From Micrococcus sp. (GTDB lineage: Bacteria; Actinomycetota; Actinomycetes; Actinomycetales; Micrococcaceae): 64,000 bases of DNA. The position numbers and the translations under genes are program-made. The stretch spans positions 62,001 to 126,000 of the forward strand of contig JASBVO010000003.1 of the NCBI GenBank assembly GCA_029961105.1, in the 5' to 3' direction. Positions 26,101 through 33,911 of the stretch are shown here, in pieces. The notes below the pieces were generated by a model. The model was not told the DNA's origin, ran no database searches, and saw only the letters and a program-made list of their open reading frames with translations. Position 1 is the stretch's first letter. Each line of letters starts with the position of its first letter.

Positions 26101-26542
26101 GCCGGCGGCCCTGCTCGTCCAGGTCCTGCCAGCCGTTGCGGCGGGACTCGAGGAACCGGTCGACCACCATGTCCGTGGCGGTCTCGACGTCGAGCTCCTG
26201 CCACTCGGTGGACCGCGGCGCGCGGTAGAGCACCTTCGTCTGGCGGCTGGCGGCGTTCACGAGCTGTTCGCTCGCCGAGCCCTTGGGGCACAGCCGGCCG
26301 CGGGAGATCGGCGAGTCCGGGTCACCCTCGATCTGCACGACCTTCTCGTCCGTGACGAACACCTTCTGGCCACAGCCGACGGCGCAGTAGGGACAGACGC
26401 TCTGCACGGACCGGTCCGCGGTCGACGTGCGCGGGGCGATGGCCCGGGTGGTGGGCGAGGTCACGGCAGAGCTTCGACCGGACGAGTCATCCGTGCGGAA
26501 CTGCCGGATGACCGGCCATTCCAGGAAGCTGAACCGTGCCAT
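23183..26542 (-). CDS. selenocysteine-containing formate dehydrogenase alpha subunit (UGA = Sec189)
   Basis: 1119 residues when the in-frame UGA at 25976-25978 is read as Sec; a conventional reading splits the gene into two ORFs in the same frame. It oxidises formate to CO2 at a molybdopterin centre. Cys50, 53, 57 and 85 (CPYCAVGC, RGRLCPKG) bind a [4Fe-4S] cluster. Sec189 lies in QARI-Sec-HSATVPGLG, the position of the catalytic Sec/Cys in FdnG/FdhF, followed by SFGRGGATQS. A low-complexity insert (about 334-377) is Glu/Ala/Gly-rich. No twin-arginine signal is visible at the N-terminus (MARFSFLEWPVIRQF), so a cytoplasmic site is likely. Confidence 0.93.
25946..25964 (-). promoter_or_regulatory. 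SECIS-like hairpin in the fdh alpha mRNA
   Basis: The RNA GGUUCCC-GGUCU-GGGGACC forms a 7-bp stem (one G-U pair) and a 5-nt GGUCU loop. It starts 11 nt after the UGA. In E. coli fdhF the SECIS also starts its GGUU stem 11 nt after UGA and has a GGUCU apical loop, which SelB recognises. The match of distance and loop sequence strongly supports Sec decoding. Confidence 0.88.
25976..25978 (-). other. in-frame UGA recoded as selenocysteine
   Basis: TGA at codon 189 of the alpha subunit. The frame is preserved on both sides and the protein sequence on both sides matches the formate dehydrogenase family without a gap, so this is recoding and not a nonsense mutation. selA, selB, selD and tRNA-Sec are all adjacent. 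Confidence 0.93.
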
Positions 26543-26615
26543 GGCCCCAACCTATCCCAGCCGACTGCTCAACGAAAGTACCGCTCGGGGGCGCGCCGTC
26601 CGGTTGACTGGAGGG

Positions 26616-28454
26616 ATGTACATCGTCCTGGGTCCCGCGCCGGCCGTGACCGGCACCTCCACCGCCCCGGCGCCGGCCGCCGGACCGGTACCTGCGCCGG
26701 GGACGAAGGCAGACCGCTCCGGTGGGGACGGCGCATGGTCGGCCGTGGTGGTGGACGGTGAGCGGATCATCCCGGGGCCGACCGTGGGCCCCGACGGACT
26801 GCCCGGCCTGGTCCGCGCGCTGCCGGCCCGCCTCGGATCGGACGCGGGGGCCATCCGCTGGGTGTTCGCCTCGGTGGCCACCGGCTACCCGCCGCTGCTG
26901 ACCGACGGCATCGAGCTCAGCAGGTGCTGGGACCTCGGCCTGGCCCAGCGGATCCTCACCGGTGCGGCCGCCCTCGAGGCCACCGGGGTGCGGTACTCCC
27001 CCGCCGCCGTCGTGCCCGTCCAGGACCCGGGGCCGTACGGAGAAGCGCCCCGCCGGGGACCGCCGGACCAGGAGGCGTTCTTCGAGCTGCCAGCCGGCGG
27101 CACGGACCGGGCGGGCAGTGCGCCGGCGGCCGAGCTGGCGCGGGAGCTGGCCGCCCAGCTGGCCGCCGTCGGCGGCGCCCGGCATCCGCAGCGCCTGATG
27201 CTGCTGCTCGCCGCGGAATCCCAGGGCGCGCTCGTGGCGGCGGAGATGCTGCGGGAGGGGCTGCCCTGGCGCCGGGACCTGCACGAGGAGTTGCTGCTGC
27301 GCCAGCTCGGGCCCCGCCCCCGGGAGGGCGACCGGCCGCAGCGGCTGCAGGAGCTGGCCGAGAGGATCGCCGCCACCCTCGGCATCCCCGGCCTCAATCC
27401 GGACTCCCCCCAGGACCTGTTGCGCGGGCTCACCGCCGCCGGGGCGCGCGTGTCCTCCACCCGGGCCTGGGAGCTGAGGCAGTGGGCCGCCGCCGGCGGT
27501 CCGGACTCGCAGCGCCGCACCGGACTGATCGAACCCGTCCTGGAGTACAAGCGCCTGTACCGGCTGTGGACGGCCAACGGCTGGCACTGGCTGGACGAGT
27601 GGGTCCGCGACGATCGCTTCCACCCGGTGTACTCGGTGGGCGGCGTGGTGACCGGACGGTGGTCCGCCCACGGCGGCGGCGCCATGCAGGTCCCGGCGGC
27701 CGTGCGGGACGCCGTGCGGGCGGACCCGGGCTGGCTGCTCACCGTGGCCGACGCCTCCCAGGTGGAGCCGCGCATCCTGGCGGCGATGTCCGGTGACCGG
27801 GCCCTGGCCGCCGCGGGCTCCGGTCACGACCTGTACCTTGCGGTGGCGGAACAGGGCCGGCGGGCCGGGTCCGGGATCGGCGACCGGACCCGTGCCAAGA
27901 TCGCGCTGCTCAGTGCCATGTACGGTGCCACCACGGGCGACTCGGCCGCGCTGATGCCGCACCTGCGCCGCCTGTACCCGGAGGCCATCGGCCTGCTCGA
28001 GCGCGCCGCCCGCCGGGGCGAGGAGGGCGGACAGGTGTCCACCTGGCTGGGCCGGACCTCACCGGCGCCCGGGCCCGACTGGCTGGCCACGGTCGCGGAC
28101 GTCACCACCGCCGAGGCGGAGTCCCGGTCCCGGTCGATGCGGGCCGCGGCCGGCCGGTTCACCCGCAACTTCGTGGTCCAGGGCACGGCGGCGGAGTGGG
28201 CGCTGTGCTGGATGGGCGAGATCCGGCGCCGGCTGCGCGAGGGGCACGGGGACCGCCCGGGCGGATTGCGGACCCGGCTGGTGTTCTTCGTCCACGACGA
28301 GGTCGTGCTGCACGGCCCGGCCGAGGAGGCCCCCGCCGTCGGACAGATCGTCACCGAGGCGGCCGCAGCCGCGGGCCGACTGCTGTTCGGTGCGGCACCC
28401 GTGGAATTCCCGCTCACGGTGGCCGCCGTCGAGTCCTACGCGGAGGCGCGGTAG
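26616..28454 (+). CDS. bifunctional 3'-5' exonuclease/DNA polymerase-like protein (family A)
   Basis: 612 residues from the ATG at 26616 (GGAGGG upstream). The C-terminal half is a family A polymerase: RLYRLWTANGWHWLDEW, the motif A variant VADASQVEPRILAAMSGD, the motif B region RTRAKIALLSAMYGATTG, and motif C in VFFVHDEVVLHG. The N-terminal 250 residues correspond to an exonuclease-like domain in which I do not see the full DEDD set. This matches the short actinobacterial polymerase I-like family with unclear role, probably repair. It is divergent from the formate dehydrogenase with a 73-bp shared promoter region. Confidence 0.85.
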   Translation: MYIVLGPAPAVTGTSTAPAPAAGPVPAPGTKADRSGGDGAWSAVVVDGERIIPGPTVGPDGLPGLVRALPARLGSDAGAIRWVFASVATGYPPLLTDGIELSRCWDLGLAQRILTGAAALEATGVRYSPAAVVPVQDPGPYGEAPRRGPPDQEAFFELPAGGTDRAGSAPAAELARELAAQLAAVGGARHPQRLMLLLAAESQGALVAAEMLREGLPWRRDLHEELLLRQLGPRPREGDRPQRLQELAERIAATLGIPGLNPDSPQDLLRGLTAAGARVSSTRAWELRQWAAAGGPDSQRRTGLIEPVLEYKRLYRLWTANGWHWLDEWVRDDRFHPVYSVGGVVTGRWSAHGGGAMQVPAAVRDAVRADPGWLLTVADASQVEPRILAAMSGDRALAAAGSGHDLYLAVAEQGRRAGSGIGDRTRAKIALLSAMYGATTGDSAALMPHLRRLYPEAIGLLERAARRGEEGGQVSTWLGRTSPAPGPDWLATVADVTTAEAESRSRSMRAAAGRFTRNFVVQGTAAEWALCWMGEIRRRLREGHGDRPGGLRTRLVFFVHDEVVLHGPAEEAPAVGQIVTEAAAAAGRLLFGAAPVEFPLTVAAVESYAEAR

Positions 28455-28468
28455 GACCCGACGGCGGC

Positions 28469-28536
28469 GGCCTCCGCCACGTGGCGGCATCCGTCTATTG
28501 CTGGCCTCCGCCATGTGCTGGCCTCCGCCACGTGGT
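28469..28536. repeat. four tandem copies of a 17-bp unit
   Basis: Copies start at 28469, 28486, 28503 and 28520 with the consensus GGCCTCCGCCACGTGGT. The second copy is the most diverged; the first and last differ only in their final base. CACGTG occurs within units 1 and 4. It sits in the 179-bp space between the convergent polymerase and thymidine kinase genes and is non-coding. No gene is seen in the rest of this gap. Confidence 0.75.
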
Positions 28537-28633
28537 GGAATGTGTCCCTCTGGAGGCGCATGGGAGGGACAATTCCAGCCGACCCATGGCCGGGGATGGC
28601 CACGCCGTCCATGCTCCGATGGACTAGACCGCA

Positions 28634-29239
28634 CTAGACGTGGGCCCGGCACCTGGCCTGGTACGTCTCCGCGCCGCCCACGTGCTCGGCCCGGGCGGCG
28701 CCGCTGGCCGTCGACGGGGTTCCGCTGGGCACGACCCGCACGTGGAAGGCGGCGTCCCGGCCGCACACCGAGCAGACCGCGGTCAGCTTGACCACCTCCT
28801 CCGCCACGGCCATGAGCGCCGGCAGCGGTTCGAACGGCAGCCCGTCGAAGGTCACGCACAGCCCGGAGACGACCACCGTCAGCCCCTCACCAGCCAGCCG
28901 CGTGACCACCGGGACCAGGTCGTTCCCGAAGAACTGGGCCTCGTCGATGGCCAGCAGGTTCAGGTCCTGGCCGGCGACCAGCCCGGCCAGTCCGGCGGCG
29001 TCGGCCACGGACCGCGCCGGGATGCTCTGCCCGGTGTGGGAGGCGATGTCCCGCGAGCCGTGCCGCATGTCCAGGGCGTGGTTGACCACCTCCACGGACA
29101 GCCCGGCCAGCCACGCCCGGCGGACCCGGCGCATCAGCTCCTCGGACTTGCCGGCGAACATCGGGCCGGCGATCACCTGCAGCTGCCCCGTCCGCTCTCC
29201 GGCAGCGGGACGCGGCCCGGTCCCCCGCCGCGCGGTCAC
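28634..29239 (-). CDS. tdk: thymidine kinase (type II)
   Basis: 201 residues from GTG 29239, overlapping the TDT transporter stop by 4 bases. It phosphorylates thymidine with ATP in the salvage pathway. Walker A is VIAGPMFAGKSEELMRR (about residues 22-38); the Walker B/catalytic region is LLAIDEAQFFGND, and LPFEPLPALMAVAEEVVKL matches the family lasso. Zinc ligands are seen in VCSVCGRDA and in the C-terminal YQARCRAH. All core motifs are intact. Translation is coupled to the upstream transporter, with no obvious functional link. Confidence 0.92.
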   Translation of the reverse strand: MTARRGTGPRPAAGERTGQLQVIAGPMFAGKSEELMRRVRRAWLAGLSVEVVNHALDMRHGSRDIASHTGQSIPARSVADAAGLAGLVAGQDLNLLAIDEAQFFGNDLVPVVTRLAGEGLTVVVSGLCVTFDGLPFEPLPALMAVAEEVVKLTAVCSVCGRDAAFHVRVVPSGTPSTASGAARAEHVGGAETYQARCRAHV

Positions 29240-30312
29240 CGGGCGACCTCCCGCCGGATGACGGAGGTCCATGAGCCGAGCATGGCCAGCGTCGTGGCCG
29301 CCCAGGCCGCCAGGGCCACCCAGACCCACAGTTCCCCGATCCGGGCCACGATCGGCAACTGGTCCGCCCGGCCCAGGTACATCCCCGCCACGGCGTACAT
29401 GCCCAACGGGAAGACGATGCTCCACAAGGTGGGGGTGTACCGCAGGGGCACCCTCTTCAGCACGTGCCGCCAGACGCCGGCGGCGAAGAGCACCGGGATC
29501 AGCCAGGTGGCGAAGCACCACAGCACCACCGCGGCACCGGCCACCAGTCCGCGGACGGCGTCCACCATGGGCGTGCTCTCCATCTCCACGATCCGGGCCC
29601 CGGCCACGATCGTGATGGCGATCGCCCCCATCGAGACCCAGTAGGGCGGCTGGAACTGCTCCGGCTCCAGCGGATAGGCCAGCATCCGGTAGACCACCAG
29701 GATGGCCACGGCCACGTACAGCACCAGGCCGATGGACCAGGCGAAGACGGCCAGCATCGCCAGGCCCTGGCGCACCCCGGGCAGCTCCGGCTCCAGGGTG
29801 GCCGCCACCACGGACACCGACTGGGCGGCCACCACCCAGATGAACCAGGTGCCATTGGCGGCGGCGGTCACCGGCCTCTCGGCCCGGCCCAGCACGGCCG
29901 CCCACGGCACGGCATAGCCCAACAGCACCCAGCTCACGGCCCCGACCACGAGCAGTCCCGCGGCGGGTCCGATGATGCCGATGCCCGCCAGCGACGCGGC
30001 CAGCACGTCCGTGGCCGCCACGAAGGTGAAGACCAGGAACGCGGTGGCCGAGTCGTGGACGTCTGCCGCGTAGGCGCTGCGGTAGGCGACCAGGCGCCAG
30101 CCGTTGAGCACCACCAGCACGGCGTACCCGACGGCGGCCAGCACGATCAGCGCGGCGGACAGCCCCTCCCAGCCGCGCTGGGCCGCCCCGATGGACAGGA
30201 TCCCCGTGCCCATCACGAAGGCGAAGTAGCCCGGGGAGAGGCGTTCGGGCGTGAACCGGCGCAGCGCCGAGGACAGGGGTGGGCGCAGTGCGGATCGCGT
30301 GAGGGTGCCCAT
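29236..30312 (-). CDS. tellurite-resistance/C4-dicarboxylate (TDT) family transporter
   Basis: 358 residues, about ten membrane helices. The N-terminal FTPERLSPGYFAFVMGTGILSIG is typical of the TDT/SLAC1 fold, which contains TehA-like anion channels and malate permeases. No substrate-specific residue pattern can be read. The start is the ATG at 30312. The gene overlaps tdk at its end and lies 48 bp from the penicillin-binding protein gene, which runs in the same direction upstream. Confidence 0.8.
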   Translation of the reverse strand: MGTLTRSALRPPLSSALRRFTPERLSPGYFAFVMGTGILSIGAAQRGWEGLSAALIVLAAVGYAVLVVLNGWRLVAYRSAYAADVHDSATAFLVFTFVAATDVLAASLAGIGIIGPAAGLLVVGAVSWVLLGYAVPWAAVLGRAERPVTAAANGTWFIWVVAAQSVSVVAATLEPELPGVRQGLAMLAVFAWSIGLVLYVAVAILVVYRMLAYPLEPEQFQPPYWVSMGAIAITIVAGARIVEMESTPMVDAVRGLVAGAAVVLWCFATWLIPVLFAAGVWRHVLKRVPLRYTPTLWSIVFPLGMYAVAGMYLGRADQLPIVARIGELWVWVALAAWAATTLAMLGSWTSVIRREVAR

Positions 30313-30360
30313 GGTGCTGATGGTAGTCAGGACCCGGCCCCGGTGATCACCGCCGACCGG

Positions 30361-32517
30361 CTACGGCGCCGCCTGGCCAGGCTCGGTGCCGTCACCACCC
30401 ATCCGGTAGCGCCCGGCGGAGCCGGGGTCCTGGAACGGGGAGTCCTGCGGGGTGCGGAACGGCTCGGCCTCGACGGTCCCGGCGGCCTGCTCCATGAACG
30501 CCATCCACTGCGGACCGGCCAGGGTGCTGCCCCAGAAGTCCTCGTGCACCTGGCCGTTCACCGCCGTGCCGGCCAGGGTCTCCAGGCCCGTGTAGCGGCC
30601 GACCCAGCTGGCCGTGGACAGTCCGGAGGTGTAGCCGATGTACCAGGTGGAGGACTGGGAGTTGTTGGTACCGGTCTTCCCGCCCATCGGCAGGCCCGGG
30701 TCCACGCCGGCCTCCTGGGCATTGCGCCGGCCGATCTGGGTCAGCGTCTCGTTCAGCTGGGCGACCACCTCGGGGTCCAGCGCCTGCTCGCACGCCGGAC
30801 CGCCGACGTCGTACTCCTTGCCGGTGGGGTCCGTGGCGGACTCGATGGCGCGCGGGCGGCAGTACTGCCCGACGTTCGCGAACGCCGCATAGGCGGCGGC
30901 CTGGGTCAGGGGAGCGAACTCTTCCGAGCCGAGGATGAAGGAGGGGTTGGCCGGGTTCAGGGGCTTGCCGTCGTCTGCTCGGTGCACGCCGAGCCGGGTG
31001 GTCACGTCGGTGATGTCGCACAGGTCCAGTTCCTGGGCCATGTTCACCATGACGGTGTTGATGGACCAGTACAGGCCGAAGTCGGCGGTCATCGGCCGCT
31101 TCATGCCGTCGATGACGTTGTTGACCTTCCAGCCGCCCTCCTCGGGGATGGCCACCGATCCGCCCGGCTGGCACGAGGCTGGGAACTGCTCGCCCTGGCG
31201 CCAGTGGTCCTGGGAGGCGTCCACGACGTCCGCCATGGACCTCCCGTCCTCCAGCCAGGCCGCGGCCACGTACGGCTTGAGCGAGGACCCCCCCTGGAAG
31301 CCGTTGCCTCCGCCCTGCGCGGCGTCCACGTTGAAGTTCAGCACGGTGTTTCCCGGGCCCTCCGCGGGCGAGTACCGCGTGTTCTGGGCCATCGCCCGGA
31401 TGTTCCCGGTGCCCGGCTCGACCGAGACGAGGGCGGACCCGGCGCCGGAGGGGTCCGATGCCGGCACGGTCCTCTCCACCGAGGCCTGGGCCTGCTCCTG
31501 CAGGGCCGGGTCCAGCGTGGTGCGGATCTCCAGCCCGCCCCGGTACAGCAACTGCTCGCGGGACTCCGGATCCGGTCCGAAGGCCTCGTTGGCCTTGACC
31601 TCGCGCTGGACGAAGTCACAGAAGTAGGGCGCGGCCGAGGCGGCGGTGCAGCCGCCCTGCTCCGGGTGGATGTCCAGGTCCAGGCCGCTGGCGGTGGCCT
31701 GGGCGTGATCGGCCTCCGTGATGAACCCCTGGTCCCGCATCGAGTCCAGGACCACGTTGCGCCGCTCCAGCGCGGCCTCGGGCTGGGTCTCGGGGTTGTA
31801 GCCGTTCGGGGACTTCACGAGCCCGGCCAGGGTGGCTGACTGGGCGACCGTCAGCTCGGAGGCCGGCACCCCCCAGTAGTACCGGGCCGCGGCCTCCACC
31901 CCGTAGTTGCGCCCGCCGAGCAGCACGATGTTCAGGTAGCCCTCGAGGATCTGGTCCTTGGTCATGTCCTGTTCCACCGAGATGGCCAGCTTCATCTCCC
32001 GCAGCTTGTCCGTGTAGGTCTTGGTGCCGGAGATCGTCAGCCTCTCCTCGCCGCGGAGCATGTCCGCGTTGATGAGCATGTTGTTGACGTACTGCTGGGT
32101 GATGGTGGAGGCCCCCTGCTGGGACTCGGAGGAGGCGTTGTTCACCAGGGCGCGGCCGATGCCCTGCGGGTCCACGCCGCCGTGCTCGTAGAACCGCTCG
32201 TCCTCGATGGCGATGATGGCGTCCTGCATGTGCGGGCTGATCTCCTCCAGGGCCACCGGCTTGCGGTTCTCCGCGTAGAAGGTGGCCAACTCCGTGCCGT
32301 CCGCGGCCAGCACCCGGGACGGCACGCTGATCGGCTCCTCGCGCAGTTCGGCCGGGAACTCGTCCAGCAGGTCTGACCCCGTGGCCGCGGTGGCGCCCCC
32401 CGTGGCGGCCAGGGGCAGGGCGAGGCCAGCCACCAGTACGCCGGCGAGCACGCTGACGCCGAGGAATCCCAGGATCTTCCCTGTCGTGGTGGACAGGGCG
32501 GAGCGGACAGAACGCAT
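30361..32517 (-). CDS. class A penicillin-binding protein (transglycosylase/transpeptidase)
   Basis: 718 residues. An N-terminal membrane segment (ILGFLGVSVLAGVLVAGLALPLA) is followed by the GT51 transglycosylase: EDERFYEHGGVDPQG (catalytic Glu) and QGASTITQQYVNN. The transpeptidase domain has the SxxK motif SSLK (Ser411/Lys414), the SxN motif SIN and KTGTN (Lys614). It polymerises and cross-links peptidoglycan outside the membrane. The start is taken at ATG 32517, since the open frame upstream is unrelated low-complexity sequence. The C-terminus is short, without a PASTA domain. Confidence 0.92.
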   Translation of the reverse strand: MRSVRSALSTTTGKILGFLGVSVLAGVLVAGLALPLAATGGATAATGSDLLDEFPAELREEPISVPSRVLAADGTELATFYAENRKPVALEEISPHMQDAIIAIEDERFYEHGGVDPQGIGRALVNNASSESQQGASTITQQYVNNMLINADMLRGEERLTISGTKTYTDKLREMKLAISVEQDMTKDQILEGYLNIVLLGGRNYGVEAAARYYWGVPASELTVAQSATLAGLVKSPNGYNPETQPEAALERRNVVLDSMRDQGFITEADHAQATASGLDLDIHPEQGGCTAASAAPYFCDFVQREVKANEAFGPDPESREQLLYRGGLEIRTTLDPALQEQAQASVERTVPASDPSGAGSALVSVEPGTGNIRAMAQNTRYSPAEGPGNTVLNFNVDAAQGGGNGFQGGSSLKPYVAAAWLEDGRSMADVVDASQDHWRQGEQFPASCQPGGSVAIPEEGGWKVNNVIDGMKRPMTADFGLYWSINTVMVNMAQELDLCDITDVTTRLGVHRADDGKPLNPANPSFILGSEEFAPLTQAAAYAAFANVGQYCRPRAIESATDPTGKEYDVGGPACEQALDPEVVAQLNETLTQIGRRNAQEAGVDPGLPMGGKTGTNNSQSSTWYIGYTSGLSTASWVGRYTGLETLAGTAVNGQVHEDFWGSTLAGPQWMAFMEQAAGTVEAEPFRTPQDSPFQDPGSAGRYRMGGDGTEPGQAAP

Positions 32518-32635
32518 CCGAGCACCCTTGCAATCGTTCCTGACCGGAACCTGATCGGGCGCTCTGTGTGCGCTGGGCGGCGCGCCGCCACGGGAGCCCC
32601 GGCACCTACGCCGCCACCGGAGCCCTGTGACACAC

Positions 32636-32661
32636 TTGACATTCACAAGACGCGGTGTCAA
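32636..32661. promoter_or_regulatory. TTGACA/TGTCAA inverted repeat, candidate operator or -35 site
   Basis: TTGACA at 32636-32641 and TGTCAA at 32656-32661 are perfect inverted copies 14 bp apart. The left one also equals a consensus -35 box, but no convincing -10 hexamer lies 17 bp downstream (CAATCT). It may be a repressor site for the operon that begins at 32859. Confidence 0.4.
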
Positions 32662-32801
32662 TCTAGTGGACAAGTAATCGAGGTCACAGCCTCAGGCCAC
32701 GGACTACGGCCCGACTCGCATCGGGCTTCCCGGTCCACGGTCCGCCCACGCACCCGTCAGAGTTCACCGACCCGGCGCGAGCCGGCCCTGGACGGATGCC
32801 A

Positions 32802-32812
32802 CCCCCCCCCCC
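32802..32812. repeat. C11 homopolymer tract
   Basis: Eleven consecutive C in the leader, 46 bp before the first start codon of the operon at 32859. Such a tract could vary by slipped-strand replication, or its length could be a sequencing artefact. Confidence 0.8.
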
Positions 32813-32858
32813 AGCGTCTGTCGTCACACCCCGCGTGACGGACGAGGAAAGGTAGTCG

Positions 32859-33854
32859 ATGACCGACACCCCCACTGCCGGCCGCCCCACCGTCAACACC
32901 GTCCTGGGCCCGGTTCCCGCCGACGACCTCGGGGTCGTGGCGGTCCACGAGGCCCTGCTGTCGGTGCTGCCCGGGGCCCAGTACGCCCCGGACATCTCCA
33001 TGGACCGGGCCGAGATCTACGAGGCGCTCGAGGCCAAGGTCATCGCCTTCCGCCAGGCCGGCGGCAGGACCATCGTCGACTCCACCGGGATGTTCCACGG
33101 CCGTGACCTGACGCTGTACGAGGCGCTGTCCAGGGCCACCGGCGTGCACATCGTCGCCACCACCGGGATGGGCCCGGAGGAGAAGCTGGGCGGGTACTTC
33201 CTGACCCCGCAGACCAACCCGCCGACCCCCTGGCCGGCCGAGAAGTTCGCCGACCTCTTCGCCCGGGAGGTCACCGAGGGCATGGTGGTCCCGCGCATCG
33301 AGCGCCGCGCCGCGGCCGGGATGGTCACCACCGTCGCCGACCGCGCCGGGATGACCCCCACCGAGGAGTCCCTGTTCCGCGGTTCGGCCCGCGCAGCGGC
33401 CCAGACCGGGGTGGCCGTGTCCATCCGCTACGGCGCCGACGCCCTGGCCGAGCTGGACGTCGTCCTGGACGAGCGCCTCCGCCCGGACCGGGTGCTGGTC
33501 GGGGACCTGGACCGCACCGACGCCGCCGGGGACCCGGGGCAGGTGGCCGCCGCCGTCGCCGCGAAGGGTGCCTTCGTGGGGATCGACCACGTCGGGCTGA
33601 ACGAGGATCCCGGCTACCTCACCGACGCCCAGCGCGCCGCCCTGGTGCTGGACCTGGTCGCCGCCGGCCACGCGGACAAGATCATCCTCTCGGGCAACGC
33701 GATCGGCGTGGCCAAGGGCCTCGACGCCTATGACCTGCCGTACGAGCACGTGCTGGCCACGTTCATCCCGTTCCTCCAGGGCGAGGGCCTGTCCGATGAG
33801 GACGCCCGGCGGATCCTGGTGGACAACCCGGCCCGCCTGCTCGCGGTGCGCTGA
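32859..33854 (+). CDS. degenerate phosphotriesterase-family protein (metal ligands lost)
   Basis: 331 residues with the PTE/amidohydrolase TIM-barrel pattern (VNTVLGPVPADDLGVVAVHEA) and clear similarity to the next gene. Aligned against it, the metal set is broken: His-x-His is HEA (only His30 kept), the bridging Lys is Thr in AGMVTTVAD, the strand-5 His is Arg in VSIRYGAD, the strand-6 His is Asp in LVGDLDR, and the strand-8 Asp is Asn in LSGNAIG. It is probably not a metal hydrolase and may act as a partner or regulator of its intact paralogue. First gene of the island operon. Confidence 0.85.
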   Translation: MTDTPTAGRPTVNTVLGPVPADDLGVVAVHEALLSVLPGAQYAPDISMDRAEIYEALEAKVIAFRQAGGRTIVDSTGMFHGRDLTLYEALSRATGVHIVATTGMGPEEKLGGYFLTPQTNPPTPWPAEKFADLFAREVTEGMVVPRIERRAAAGMVTTVADRAGMTPTEESLFRGSARAAAQTGVAVSIRYGADALAELDVVLDERLRPDRVLVGDLDRTDAAGDPGQVAAAVAAKGAFVGIDHVGLNEDPGYLTDAQRAALVLDLVAAGHADKIILSGNAIGVAKGLDAYDLPYEHVLATFIPFLQGEGLSDEDARRILVDNPARLLAVR

Positions 33855-33911
33855 GCCGTTCCGCCCGCGCATCCCCTCCCCACACGCTTTCAATCCCCTA
33901 GAGGTGAATCC

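Larger units (their letters stand above)
32518..32858. promoter_or_regulatory. 341-bp divergent intergenic region (PBP / phosphotriesterase-like operon)
   Basis: No gene seen. It holds the leaders of the leftward PBP gene and the rightward hydrolase operon. Recognisable items are a TTGACA/TGTCAA inverted repeat (32636-32661), a C11 run (32802-32812), a short CGTCAC/GTGACG repeat (about 32823-32841) and a GAGGAAAGG ribosome-binding site before the ATG at 32859. Confidence 0.6.

Noticed and set aside
25906-26542. The formate dehydrogenase alpha gene looks like a broken gene or two separate genes (N-terminal 188-residue ORF and downstream 907-residue ORF)
   Set aside because: Both parts are in the same frame separated only by UGA, family sequence continues across it, a SECIS hairpin follows, and the Sec machinery is adjacent.
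23258-26761. A 1167-codon plus-strand open frame
   Set aside because: It is the antisense shadow of the formate dehydrogenase alpha gene and has no protein-like pattern.
32859-33854. Calling the first phosphotriesterase-like gene a pseudogene
   Set aside because: The frame is full length, has a good ribosome-binding site and normal codon use; only ligand residues changed, which fits a maintained pseudoenzyme equally well.
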